In this document: piece by piece, positions 39,548 through 50,362 of the stretch | How the letters are laid out: each line of letters starts with the position of its first letter | How positions within the stretch are numbered: the stretch's first letter is position 1 | Source of the DNA: Phalacrocorax aristotelis | Lineage: Eukaryota; Chordata; Aves; Suliformes; Phalacrocoracidae | Assembly: GCF_949628215.1 (NCBI RefSeq) | Contig: NC_134276.1 | Span: forward strand, 133,548,125 to 133,612,124 | Length of the DNA: 64,000 nucleotides | Direction: 5' to 3' | Program-made: the position numbers and the translations under genes | Notes under the pieces: generated by a model | Seen by the model: the letters and a program-made list of their open reading frames with translations, nothing else | The model's database searches: none | Told to the model about the DNA's origin: nothing

Positions 39548-40250
39548 AATATGGCCTAGAGCCTTCACACTCATACATCTAAATATCAGATCATGCCTTT
39601 TTTTTGTAGAAATATGTGTGTTGTAGACTGCATGCTGAATTCAAAATCTAGTGTGATCTATATTGCTGAGCATGCAGGATCACAATCTTCAGTCTAAGAG
39701 ACAATTATATTTACACTAAATTTTAATTGTCTTTCCAACATAGTATGTGTTAAATATGCCGTGCTGTCTATGCCATTTAAATAAAAATAAATAGGTTATT
39801 TGGACAGAATGTAGCTCCAGGATTTAAAATATAAAGGTGCAGAGCAAGTACAAAACTTTTTCTCTGGATACTGACCAAATACCTGAGCTTACTAAAGCTA
39901 AGATACTAACTGAAAAGAATTTAATTCTCTGGTTTGTTGTGCTAAGCTCTACAGTGAGCAGAGGGCAAACTGATCCTCTGCATTCATTCGCCATTTTCTT
40001 TATCTCTTTCTCTGTATGTCAGTCTCCTCAGGACCTGAGTCAAGATTTTTCTGAAATTTCTTGGCTTTTTTCACCTCAATCTCTCCTTCTCCTTATCTTA
40101 CAGTTTTAGAGATAAAAATAAACAAGCAAATTAATTGACCCCCCCAACCTGTAACCTGCAAATTTTTTTAACCTACAAAGTTTCCTAAAACAACCAAGAG
40201 GGAATGAGTTTTGTTATTTAGCAAAGAAATAGTAGGCCTTGTTTTCTTAC
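39548..40250. other. J-C intron DNA of the second cluster
   Basis: No further J segment recognised. A short FGQYPE-like frame near 39,880 has no splice donor. Confidence 0.5.
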
Positions 40251-40300
40251 CTAAGTCAGTAAACTTAGTTCCTGTCACAAAATATTGCTCATATCCAGGG
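40251..40300 (-). pseudogene. TCR Jbeta segment, second cluster, probably non-functional
   Basis: Fifty nt between a heptamer (CTTTGTG, complement of 40,301-40,307) and a good donor (TTAG/GTAAG). It encodes PGYEQYFVTGTKFTDL, close to mammalian Jbeta segments of the YEQYFGPGT type. The first glycine of the FGxGT bulge is valine. A 12-nt spacer leads to a nonamer at 40,320-40,328 that matches the consensus at about five of nine positions. There is no stop codon, so it could still rearrange, but the motif change and weak signal suggest decay. It is the J nearest the Cbeta pseudogene, 0.7 kb away. Confidence 0.8.
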
Positions 40301-40329
40301 CACAAAGAGCTAATCGAGTGATAAATCCC

Positions 40330-43300
40330 ACACCCCACACATCTATTGAGCAAAACAAGGATTTAAATTGTGAAGGTTTGATTCTGCACTGCTAATACCA
40401 TTTCCACTCTGCTTCAGGAAAAATAAGCACACTAGATCCTTGGTGTCTTCTCCTGGTGCCAAAAAGGACACAAAGTACAAGTTTATCAGACTATGAAAAG
40501 AAGCAACTGGTACTGCAACAGTGTTTCTCATGTCAGTGTCACAGGACTTGTCAGCTCCATCATTTTTATTAAAACTATCTCCTATTTTTTCCTTGCATAA
40601 ACTCACAGCAATGCAGAAAGGATTGAGATTAGAAAAAAAACAGAGTTAAATGCTAGACACTAGTTGCTCTTGCCAAAAGTCTGTCTGTGTCTAAAGATAT
40701 GAATGCTTGAGTTTTGTGGTTCTGTGTGTGCATTATGTATGACTATTTCCCCTGCTACAGAAATGTTCTGTGATACATCCTCTTTAATTCAGATTCTTCC
40801 CATTTAGCTTTTCTTACATCCTCATTGGATGACTTTACAGAATTATCTCCCATATCAGCATTTATAGTTCTTCCTGATTTTCTTTCTCAGACTCATTTGA
40901 CCATCTCCTTCTCCACTTTTTCCCTAGCTGTCTGCTAAGAATCCAGTGTATACACCTGAAATCTGAATGTGTGGTAAACAACTTAGAGATGTCATGGTAA
41001 AAATAATCTTAATGACTCTAAATAGTTGCATAAGAAACCAGACTGAAACTAAAAATGTAGGGTGAAATTTTCTCTCTAATGAAATTAGTGGAAGCTTTAT
41101 CAATCATTTCAATGAAAGTAGCATTTTAACATTTGGTTTTCTATTTTTGTATCCTGGATCCAGTGTTTTAGTTCAGGGTCAGCACTAGGTTGTCTGCACC
41201 TAACTTGAGAAAAATTATGTTTTCCCAGTTTTCATGTAGCTGGACATGCAGGTCGTTTCTCTTTCTCTTAAAATGGTATCTGGATCCTATCTTCTGAAAG
41301 CATAAATGCTGTCAGTTAGGAAATGCATAGATGATATTACACTATCTACAACTGCAAACTGATTTTCTTCAGCAATATATCAGTTTTCACCAGAGCCGGA
41401 TCACAGTAGGTTTGTTCACTCATGCACAAATGCACTTTGGCACTACAATTTCCATTTACTTACCTGTTTTTAATCATGCTGTGGTGCCTACCACTTTTCT
41501 CTCTATCTTCTCCTAGAGAATCCCAGTGAGGATCACCAGATTCTACTGATTTAGGTGCCATCAAAAAATCCCTTTCTTTTTATTCTAGAATCTTAAAGGA
41601 ACTCACTGGTATTTGCTGTATTTCTTTCTTACATAGAACTGTTTAGTTTTGTCACTCCTCCAAAATGTAGTTTGTCTCCTCCAAAACACCTATCCTAAAG
41701 TCTCTCCCCCATTCACTTTAACCAAGCTCTGCCATAACCACTCTGAAAGGCTATGTGTGAGAAGACGACTGATCAGGATTTTTTTTGATAGGCTTGATAA
41801 ATGCAGCCATTTTTACCAAATATCCTTATAGATTATATTCATTTTAATGTGCTCCAGAAAGATCTGGAATTATTTTTTATATTCCATTCTGCTGTGGTCT
41901 AGTCTACTATAGAGCATGAATAATGAGGTATTTTGGGAAAAGAACGCATCACCTGAATCCAAAGACTTCCCTCTATGTTTACCCTAGTCACACTCCCAGA
42001 ATCTCACCCCTTGCACAACCTAATACACTTCTCATGATTCCCACTTGCCCAGAACCGCTACTTTTGTTCCTTCTCCAAAATACTGGATATTGGCAGAGCA
42101 CAGCTCAGAGTGTAAAATCAAAACTATCACACCTGTCCTGGGCTGCTGTCTAGTGATAACCATGTTAAACATTCAAATACCTTTTTTTTGCAGAGAGTAG
42201 CCAAAGGTGTGCTGAAAAGAAGGTATATCAATTTATCTAAGTGGTAATTTGTTATTAAATAATCTGCATTGTTTTCTAATGATGATTTGGATCACAGCAA
42301 AAAGACTTCATTTCTCTGTCGTTAGTAAAGCACTTTATTGCCTGGTGCCGTAGTTTGACATCAATATAGGAGTCATGATATATATTGTAAGATCCAGTCT
42401 CTTTCATTTGCACACACTCTCGCTTTCTTTCCCTCCAGCTTCCAAATCTTTTGCCCATTCCTTATGAATACCTGTACATCCTTCCCAGTCCTACTTCTTC
42501 TCCCTTTTTCTTTTTCATGGACTCACATTCCATTTGAATATGACAGTGGCATATAGTGTGAATAAGAGGGAATCATAACAATTAGTTCATTCTGTAGGCA
42601 ACTTAATTCTGGGGAAAAGACTTGGTCAGTCACACAGTTAATTTCTGGTAGAATAGAACGAGTAGATCAGCGAACACTGAGTAGAGTCTCTGGAAATTCT
42701 GCACTGTAGAGGTCATATATATTCTTCCACAATACATTTATCTGACTTGAGGTCTCTTCTTCTTTGGTCTTGTCTCATCCTTCTCACTCCCTTCAGTTTA
42801 TTCCATTAAGCTTGCTTGCTTATTAGCTTTCTCCACAGTTTTATTAATTTGACAAATTAACACCAAACTGTTGTATTCACAGGGCAAATTTAATAACAAT
42901 AATTCAATTGGTTAATTTGTCCCCTTCTTCACAGTCCCTACTATCTCCCTTTGTTTTGACCTGTCTTTCCTGAAACACAGTCTTTAGCCTTAGTGAAGCT
43001 TAGCTGACTCAGACCCTTCCACTGCCCTTTTTTTTCTTGCCTAGAACATTGAGCCACATTCCTTTTTAAAAATACAGTATTACTGCTGACTTCATATAAA
43101 AATTCTCTGAGGAGTTTGTTCTCTCTTCCTCTTCCTTATTGCCACAAAATTTCTATTTCCTAATCTACCATACCCAAAAAAGCCACTCCTGAAAGATTCT
43201 CCACTGCTAAAAGAGCTGTACTAGCCCCTGGAGATGCAGTATGCTTCTTTACATAAGCAATGTCTACTGCATTGAAATAACAGGACCACAGGGAAGATCC

Positions 43301-45492
43301 TATTTATCCTTCCCTTGCTGTCCCACACTCTTTTTACTTCCCTTTCAAGCTTAATAAAAAATATTTTCATTTAATCTGTTTTGACGTTAAACATCTTCTT
43401 GCCCATGAACTTACAAATACTGCTTTCAGGCATGCATCCTGACTGTTAAGTGTCTCAGACAATGACTGTTTTTCAGGCCACTCGTTGTCATATATCCTAC
43501 CATTTCACAGCCCAGCAGACTGAAGTGTAATCACACAGCCTGACATTTGCCCTTACCCCTTACTTAATTCTGCAGAATTCTGAATCACCTAATTGGAAAT
43601 CCCTTACTCATGTACCATCCTTCCTGTAATTCATACAATGGTAAGGTGCTTAACCCACAAAATCTGTTTTCTCCTCTCCCATAATTAATGTTCTGCCTGC
43701 TTCAAGTGATGAGAGACCCAAAACCAGATGTCCTTTTCAAGGTAAAGTTTTATCATAACCACCAGAAAGAATCCCTACTATACACATTTCTTGGGAGATA
43801 TTGCTTCAGGTATAAAAATGCTGGCTCCCACAGGAAGGTCAGTACCTCTGGCATGTGCTAACACAAACGCTTGTCAAGGAGGGTGAAAGAGAATTGACAA
43901 ATGCACTCAGTTTTGCTGTCAGCCTCTACTTGTCACTCAGTGTAGTCACTGAGGTCTGTTGTCTGAACTTGAGAGGAAAACCGTAAGAAAACAGTACATA
44001 TCTGTTGTAACAGTGTTACGGTTTTGAAGAGTCGAGGACAAAGAAGCCTCCATCAACTCCTGTTTTCTCTCTGTCCCCTCCCCACCTCCTGTGATCTAGG
44101 AAATTTTGGACACAGGAGATCACCAAATGGGAGGAGTGGGAAGCTGTTTATTTTCTGTTCTCAGGACCCTGGGACCCTGGCTTGTGCCAACAGATAATAG
44201 TCCCCTATTCCATGTCAACTTTGGACAGAACCTGCTCACCAGACTTCTGTGCTTCCTCCATTTCAGATTATGTCCTCCTGGCTTTCTGTTTCAAATGCTG
44301 TTTCTCAAGTATATTAGCCCTTTGCTTGGATTTTCAGCCAGCAGTCCTTTGTCATCAATCCTCCTCCTCCTCCTAAAATACATAATTAGAGCTCTAGTTT
44401 GCCTTTTAACTTATCTTTCAATTTCTGAACAGTGTTTGTGCCTTGAGCTGCAAGTTATCTTCAGCTTATGAGTTCTACTTCAAGAATCAAAACATCATCT
44501 TCTTCCTTCTAGGAGCTCCCCTACTCATGCACTTTCTGTGTTTCTCTTTGTTGTTTGTTTCTTTTGTTTTTTTTTTTCCTCCTTCTGTATCTTTGTCTAA
44601 TTCCTTGAACCTTTCAAAAGTGAAAATGACCTAGAGGGTCTTTTGCAACGATCAGGGCAAATGTGACAAAAGTTATTTATGAAAATAACAATTACAACTG
44701 TAGGACAGATCACGTCTCTCACTGATACACAGAGTAGCTTAAACATGACTTGACTAAAATAGAAAATATAGGTATAAAAAGAAATAATTGAAAGACAAAA
44801 TTCTTTCTGGGTTTCCTTTGTTTTATTTCAAACATACTTTGTAAACAACGTTTTCTAAATTGTAACAGTCATCTTGGTTCCTCCTCCAAACTGTAGTGGC
44901 TCTTTGTAAGCTCAGCTAAAAATTATTGCTAAGATTACCAAAATATTGCTGATAGAAGTCCAAATGGCTAAGACTGTTACTCTGGGATGTCTGAGTTTGG
45001 GTAAAGGAGAAATCCACTCAACTTTCCTCCCTTAGTGGGGAAGAAAATGCTAAGACTTTATGTAAATTATTGAGGGACATTACACTGTTTAGTTAAGGAT
45101 ATCAAAAAGTGCTCCTTCTGTGTTCATGCCTTGTGAATTTGAGAACCATAACCGCATTTTTGTAAAAAGTAGTCTTTCAGAAGACAGTTCTTTTTGTTTG
45201 AAACAGCCATGAGACTACATAAGTAATAGTTGTAATCTCTTTGTTCAATATGATATTTTATCCTGTTCTGAAGTGTTTTGAGGAGATTAAAGAAGTGACA
45301 AGCACAGAGAAGAAAAAATGACTCAGTTTTATGGGATTATACCCATTTGTCCTCTAGCACTATGATATACTTTTTTCTGACAATAACATTAAAAATTAAA
45401 TGCCTGGTTCCCGTCAAATCTATCACCAGATCCTTTTCAAACAAACAAATATATGAACTGACAGGTGACTCTTAATCTATTCACTGAATTTT
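40330..45492. other. Non-coding DNA between J segments of the second cluster
   Basis: Contains two faint J-like stretches (about 41,465-41,510 and 41,535-41,575, minus strand) too decayed to call. No other gene or strong repeat. Confidence 0.45.
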
Positions 45493-45499
45493 TCTTTAC

Positions 45500-45545
45500 T
45501 ACCACTATGAGCCTGGTGCCATCACCAAGCTAATCTTGGTAAGAA
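45500..45545 (-). pseudogene. TCR Jbeta pseudosegment with a perfect heptamer
   Basis: A consensus CACTGTG heptamer (complement of 45,546-45,552) precedes a J whose 3' part reads LGDGTRLIVV, matching FGDGTKLTVM of the 62.3 kb J with Phe changed to Leu. A TAG stop lies 5' of the motif. The base before the donor seems lost (GTA/GTAAAG), which would shift the splice phase. No good nonamer is seen at 12-nt spacing. It is clearly a J, but disabled. Confidence 0.75.
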
Positions 45546-46284
45546 CACAGTGAGAGGAAAAAGCAGCTACCATGCCACTCCTGAAAGGGTGTAACTTCTC
45601 ATCTGGCTAGTGTTCTGTTCCCTTCTCTACCACCCTTGAACTCAGCATCTATTTTGGCTAGAAATTGGCCTACTTTTTATTAGTCGGTATGTGAGGATTT
45701 TCTTAGATGACAGGTACCAGAAATGAAAGAGAGCTGTTCTCATCAGTCACACATGTAAATATAATGGAATATGTTCTAAAGCTTTACCATTTCCTGATTT
45801 TGCTATACTTACTTTAAATAGGAATGCAAAATTGTTAGAATAGCTGTGTTGGTCATACTGAAAGGTGCTGCTGGAGTAACAGAATATGAAGAGTGAATGC
45901 CAAGCAAAGACTGCAAGACTGATGAAGGCATGTAGTGGTTACTTTCCTAAAATATTCATTTATCTCCAATGCATTTAAGTTCAGGGATCACAGTAAAACT
46001 GAAGAATCCTTTATAGTTTTGTCCTACTTTTCTGATCTCAGATTGAATCCAGATAAACATCTAGTTTAGAAATGTGTTTAGTAATAGAGACTTCTTTTCC
46101 TCCTTTACATCAGTAGGCATGGATTTAACAATTATTCTAATCTGCCTTTTGTCAAGATAATAAGTCATTTTAACACTGTTTCCTAAATCAACCCTTTAGC
46201 ACATTTTACTGGTTGTGTCAGCATTTTATTCTGTAATGAATTAATATTCTACAGTAAGAAACAGAAATGCCTAAGGAAACACAC

Positions 46285-46332
46285 CAAGTATTGTCAGCTA
46301 GGTGCCCTGTCCAACGTACAGTGGTGAGTTTG
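46285..46332 (-). pseudogene. TCR Jbeta pseudosegment
   Basis: Forty-eight nt after a TATTGTG heptamer (complement of 46,333-46,339). It reads NSPLYVGQGT, stop, LTIL, then a G/GTGTGT donor. Apart from Phe to Val and one TAG stop it is a textbook J resembling the mammalian NSPLHFGNGT type. No convincing nonamer. Confidence 0.75.
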
Positions 46333-46840
46333 CACAATATTTTGAAGAACTAGCAGAATGTCTGCCACTAGAAGCTCACAACTGCACATAAAGCCTGTTC
46401 AATATCATACTGTATCTTACCTTTCATGAGGTCACAAACAGAGGGAACATTTATGCTCTTATCTGTGTTAGAAAATACTGTGCTTTTGCAGAAGAATATG
46501 CTGAAACAGATAGCATATTCCTCCAAGAGGTAGTGTATGTAGTGTATCCAGCCTACCTAGGAAATAGCTCTTTCTATCTCTATCTGTCCTGTTCTGAGTC
46601 ATTGTTTCAGAATTCAATCTGACACACCATCTGTAAACAAAAGCAGAAACAGTATCTCTCCTCCCTTTCCGCCATCACTACGCAGTGCTAAATAAGAGTT
46701 GAATTTCTGGAACTCACCCATCCTGCACCTATTTCCCCTGACTTCCCTCTTGCTCAGTTTTCATACAAAGGGTTTCTTTTTTTCTTTAAAAAATTTCCAG
46801 TGTCATGTATTTGTTAAAAATGTAGGCTTCCTTTCCTTAC

Positions 46841-46886
46841 CTAATATTGTTACCTGGTTCCCAGAACCAAACTGCAGAATATATAT
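46841..46886 (-). CDS. TCR Jbeta segment, intact, second cluster
   Basis: A TACTGTG heptamer (complement of 46,887-46,893, one mismatch) precedes 46 nt ending in TTAG/GTAAGG. The frame is open: IYILQFGSGNQVTIL, with the F-G-x-G motif intact and the usual Thr replaced by Asn. The nonamer at 12-nt spacing (46,906-46,914) is poor. Heptamer and spacer resemble those of the J at 59.64 kb (CACAG..., then ACAGACTA against CAGAGACTA on the plus strand), suggesting paralogy. It lies 0.85 kb 3' of the relic D. It is the only undamaged J in this cluster. Joined to the Cbeta pseudogene downstream it cannot give a receptor. Confidence 0.85.
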
Positions 46887-46893
46887 CACAGTA

Positions 46894-47731
46894 CTACAGA
46901 GACTATCTCAAAATATACCCCTCCCCATAACAAAAATGGGAGGGAGCAATATGAACATTCCATGTGAAAAATTCAGGAAAGAAATGTGTCATCTTGAGAG
47001 ACATTCCCAGCGACTGATGCTCACAGAAGACACTGCAGGAATGCTACTATTGCTAACAAGTAGGCCACAGAATCCTCTTCCCAAAAAGAAGTGATGTAAA
47101 TGCTGTTTTAGAGCAAACTCGAAACTAGCCTGGACAACATCCTAAGGAGTATCCTATTGGGTATGGTGTCAAAAGGATAATGTGGGGTGGGAGGGTAGAT
47201 ACAGTAAACTTTCCTGTAGCCTCCTTCCTAGAAGTCACTTACCTGATGGGTGCTTTCTCCTAGCAAGAAGAGTGTAAACGTGTTGAAATTACTATTTTTT
47301 CTTATGATCCCTCAACCAGACAGAGTCTTCCAAGGCCACATGTGCGAGAAGAAAAACATTGCATGAAGCAATATGGTTGGCATGTGGCTGCTTATTAATG
47401 ACTACAAACCTGCTGATTTCTGTTCAGAGGATGTCCTGCTTGAGACTGTCCCATAATGGTGGAAATATATATAGAATGGTAATGGGCTAAGCAAAAAGTT
47501 TTTTCTACACGCACAATCTGCAATGAAATCTAGACTAGAAACCCTTGATATGAAGACAAACAAGAATGCTGCCAGGATTTTGTTACAAGACAAAAAGATT
47601 TTTTTATGTGGGTGACTTCTTGGTATTGGGAGGGAAAGGATTCTCTATGTTTTGTCCACCTGTTCATGCTGGGCATACTCCTCAGAAGTATGAACTCAGA
47701 GAAAGCTTTAGAGTTTATCCCTTTTCAGAGA
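46894..47731. other. Non-coding DNA between relic D and its J segments
   Basis: A faint J-like stretch near 47,240-47,275 (LGEST, donor GTAAGT, minus strand) is too short and decayed to call. Confidence 0.4.
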
Positions 47732-47812
47732 GTTTTTTTGTAAAGGTCTCCCAAAGGAATGCATCACTGTTTCACCAGTGTTCCCACAATGGTTGAGCTT
47801 GATGCAAAGCCA
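47732..47812 (-). pseudogene. Relic Dbeta segment of the second cluster
   Basis: On the plus strand: nonamer-like GTTTTTTTG (47,732-47,740), a 23/24-nt spacer, heptamer CACTGTT (47,765-47,771), a 13-nt core (47,772-47,784), heptamer CACAATG (47,785-47,791), a 12-nt spacer and nonamer-like GCAAAGCCA (47,804-47,812). The arrangement, core length and 23-side sequence (TTTTTGTAAAGG, then GGAATG.AT before the heptamer) match the D at 63.49 kb, so this is a diverged duplicate, not a chance pair. The core, read on the minus strand as GGAACACTGGTGA, has lost the G-run typical of Dbeta. Signals on both sides still approach consensus, so recombination at low efficiency cannot be excluded. Confidence 0.72.
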
Positions 47813-49159
47813 ATGCTTCCTTCAGCTCTGCCACCAGTGGCTGAAGACAAACTTTTGGAAATGCAAAAGTCTGTGCTTATACACAATGAACTTTAGAAAA
47901 CAGATGGTCTTGGCTATGTTGCATGTCTCCGTATTGCAGAGACATCTGGAAAAATAGAAGGGCTCCTATACTGTACCTCTATATGCAGAGTTGTGCTGTG
48001 TTGTCTCCTGTGACCCACTACCACTCACCAAGACAATCTTGTATTTATATCTGATAAGAAACAGGAAGGGGAGATGGCTGTGATAGGCTGAAAACTAAAG
48101 AGACACTGACATGGGTATGAGCACATAATACAGATGCTAAATACCAGTAGAAGGCTAAACAGTACAGGTGCACTAATAAGGGAGAGTGCAGAGTTTTTGT
48201 CATGGGTTGATTTAGGGGTGAGGTAGTCACAAGAAGAAAACACCATTCAATGACATAGAATTTAAAATATATTTTCTGAGTGGGCTGGGTATAGTGGATG
48301 GGTAGCAATTTCTGTTCTAAGATTTGTGGCATGTGCACACAAACACACACACTTTGTACAGCGAACACATCAATCAAAGCCCCCAGGGCAGCTGTGGCCA
48401 GCACCCTGAACTCAGGTGAAAAGGACACTCACTCCAACTGGTTGAGGTGCCTAAGTCCAGGCTGGTCACCTGGATTTTAATGTGGACCTCAGGTTCAGTC
48501 TTCTACAGTATTGGGCATTCATTAATGTGTTTGTCTGGAGGAGCTCTTGTCTCAGAAATTTCTCTATCTTAGATGGTTGTCATAAGTCAACATTGGCCTT
48601 CCTAGTCATGCCACACCAGGCTGATCTCTGACTTTCTTCATATCTGAAGCCAATTAAATTTTATTACCTGGGTGAAAATCACATTCTAGCCTACCACTAT
48701 GCATGTAATAAGGATGTAAAGTTTGGTGGATGTAGACTGAAAGTCTCAGGTAGGCGTCCCCAATAACAGTCATCTGTGCTTTGTTACTCAGCACATCCTG
48801 GAATAGCCTAATTGAGTGGCAACAGGACAGATGAAGTGAAAGTCTCATTCTGAGTGGCACTTTCAGGCAATGAGCACACTGTGATACTTTCTGTCAGGGC
48901 CTGAGTGTGCCACCCTCATCAGGGACCTCCACCCTCTGCCCATGGGCCCAGAATCTCCATTTAAGCTTAGACCTAGACCCTCCATTCTTCCCTGATCTAT
49001 GTTGTAGGTGTACCTGTATCCAGCCCTGTCTCTGTTATTTCCTCCTGAATGGACCTTGTACCTATGTTATAGGTAGCTTGTCTTCTGGATGGACTCCTCA
49101 TATGCAGATTGTAGCTTTCCCTCCTGTAGCTTGGAAAGACTCTGAACCATGAGTCCATG
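47813..49159. other. Non-coding DNA between the two clusters
   Basis: No gene or recognisable repeat family called. Confidence 0.45.
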
Positions 49160-50362
49160 TGCCAGCAATGTCTCCTTGTGGCAAAGAAAGCTAATGGTGT
49201 CCAGGGCTGCATTAGAAGGAGTGTTGCCAGCAGGTCAGAGAGGTGATCCTTCCCTTCTCCTTAGCTTTGGTGGGGTCACACCTGGATTCCTGTGTCCAGT
49301 TCTGGGCTTCCCAGTACAAGACAGTTATGGACATACTGGAGAGAATCCAGCAAAGGGCCACAAAGATGATTAACGGACTGGAGCATCCCTCATATGAGGA
49401 GAGGCTGAAAGAGCTGGGACTGTTTAGCCTGGAGAAGAGAAGGCTTGCAGGGATCTCCTCAGTGTGCACAAATACTTGAAGGGGAGATGCAGAGAGGACA
49501 GAGACAGGCTCTTTTCAGTGTTGCCCAGCGCCAAGGCAAGGGGCAATGAGTGCAAACTGACACAACAGGAGGTTCCCTGTGAACACAAGGGAACACTTTT
49601 TTGCTATGGGGGTGACTAAGGACTGGAGCAGGTTACCCAGAGAGCTTGTGAAGTCTCTATCCTTGTAGTCATGGTTTAGCACCAGTCAGCAACTAAGCAC
49701 CAGGCAGCCGCTCGCTCACTCCCGCCCTGGTGGGATGGGGGAGAGAATCAGAAAAGGAAAAGTGAGGAAACTCATGGGTTGAGATAAAGACAGTTTAATA
49801 GGTAAAGCAAAAGTTGCACACAGAAGCAAAGCAAAACAAGGAATTCAATCCTACTTCCCATGGGCAGGCTGGCGTTCAGCCATCCCCAGGAAAGCAGGGC
49901 TCCATCATGCATAACGGTTACTCGGGAAGACAATTGCCATAACTCCAAACGTCCCCCCCCTTCCTTCTTCTTCTCCCAGCTTTATATACCGATCACAATG
50001 TCATGCTATGGAATATCCCTTTGGTCAGTTTAGGTCAGCTGTCCTGGCTGTGTCCCCTCCCATTTTCTTGTGCACCCGGTAGAGCATGGGGAGCTGAAAA
50101 AGTCCTTGACCAGTGTAAGTGCTACTTAGCAACAACTAAAACATCTCCACATTATCACCACCCTTTCCAGCACAAATCCTAACATACCCCCCTAGTAGCT
50201 ACTATGAAGAAAATTAACTCTACCTCAGCTGAAACCAGGACAATAATTAAAACCACCTGGTTCCTGGGCAATTGGCTCTGGGTGGACCTGCTTAAGCAGG
50301 TTGGGTGGACAAGAGGACCTCCAGAGATCTGTTGCATCTCAACTATTCTGTGATTCTGTGAA
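49160..50362 (+). mobile_element. CR1 LINE split by an LTR insertion
   Basis: The 5' part (49,160-49,665) keeps CR1 ORF2 sequence ([31 protein letters not shown]). The 3' part (50,243-50,362) ends in the CR1 terminal ATTCTGTGATTCTGTGA. The two halves are collinear with one CR1 copy and are separated by the LTR annotated at 49,666-50,242. The insertion is therefore younger than this CR1. Confidence 0.92.
49666..50242 (-). mobile_element. Solo retroviral LTR nested in a CR1
   Basis: On the minus strand it starts TGTCCTGGTTTCAGCTGAGG and continues TAGAGTTAATTTTCTTC, the well-known start of a common avian ERV LTR family. It ends near 49,666 in the middle of a CR1. About 577 bp, with no internal retroviral genes. 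A C-run and a TATATA motif lie at about 49,950-49,990. The target duplication could not be fixed. Confidence 0.85.

Noticed and set aside
39860-39890. FGQYPE on the minus strand
   Set aside because: No second glycine, donor or heptamer.
41465-41575. Two J-like stretches (KVVGTTA-stop with GTAAG donor, and FFDGT-stop)
   Set aside because: Motif, signals and frame are too decayed to separate from chance.
42340-42360. NYGTRQ on the minus strand, J-like
   Set aside because: Phenylalanine and donor absent.
43150-43195. FFGYGRLGN on the minus strand
   Set aside because: Has an FGxG motif but no splice donor and no recombination signal.
47237-47278. J-like LGEST with a GTAAGT donor on the minus strand
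   Set aside because: Two to three codons too short after the motif, with no heptamer or nonamer. Could be a ruined J, but not supportable.
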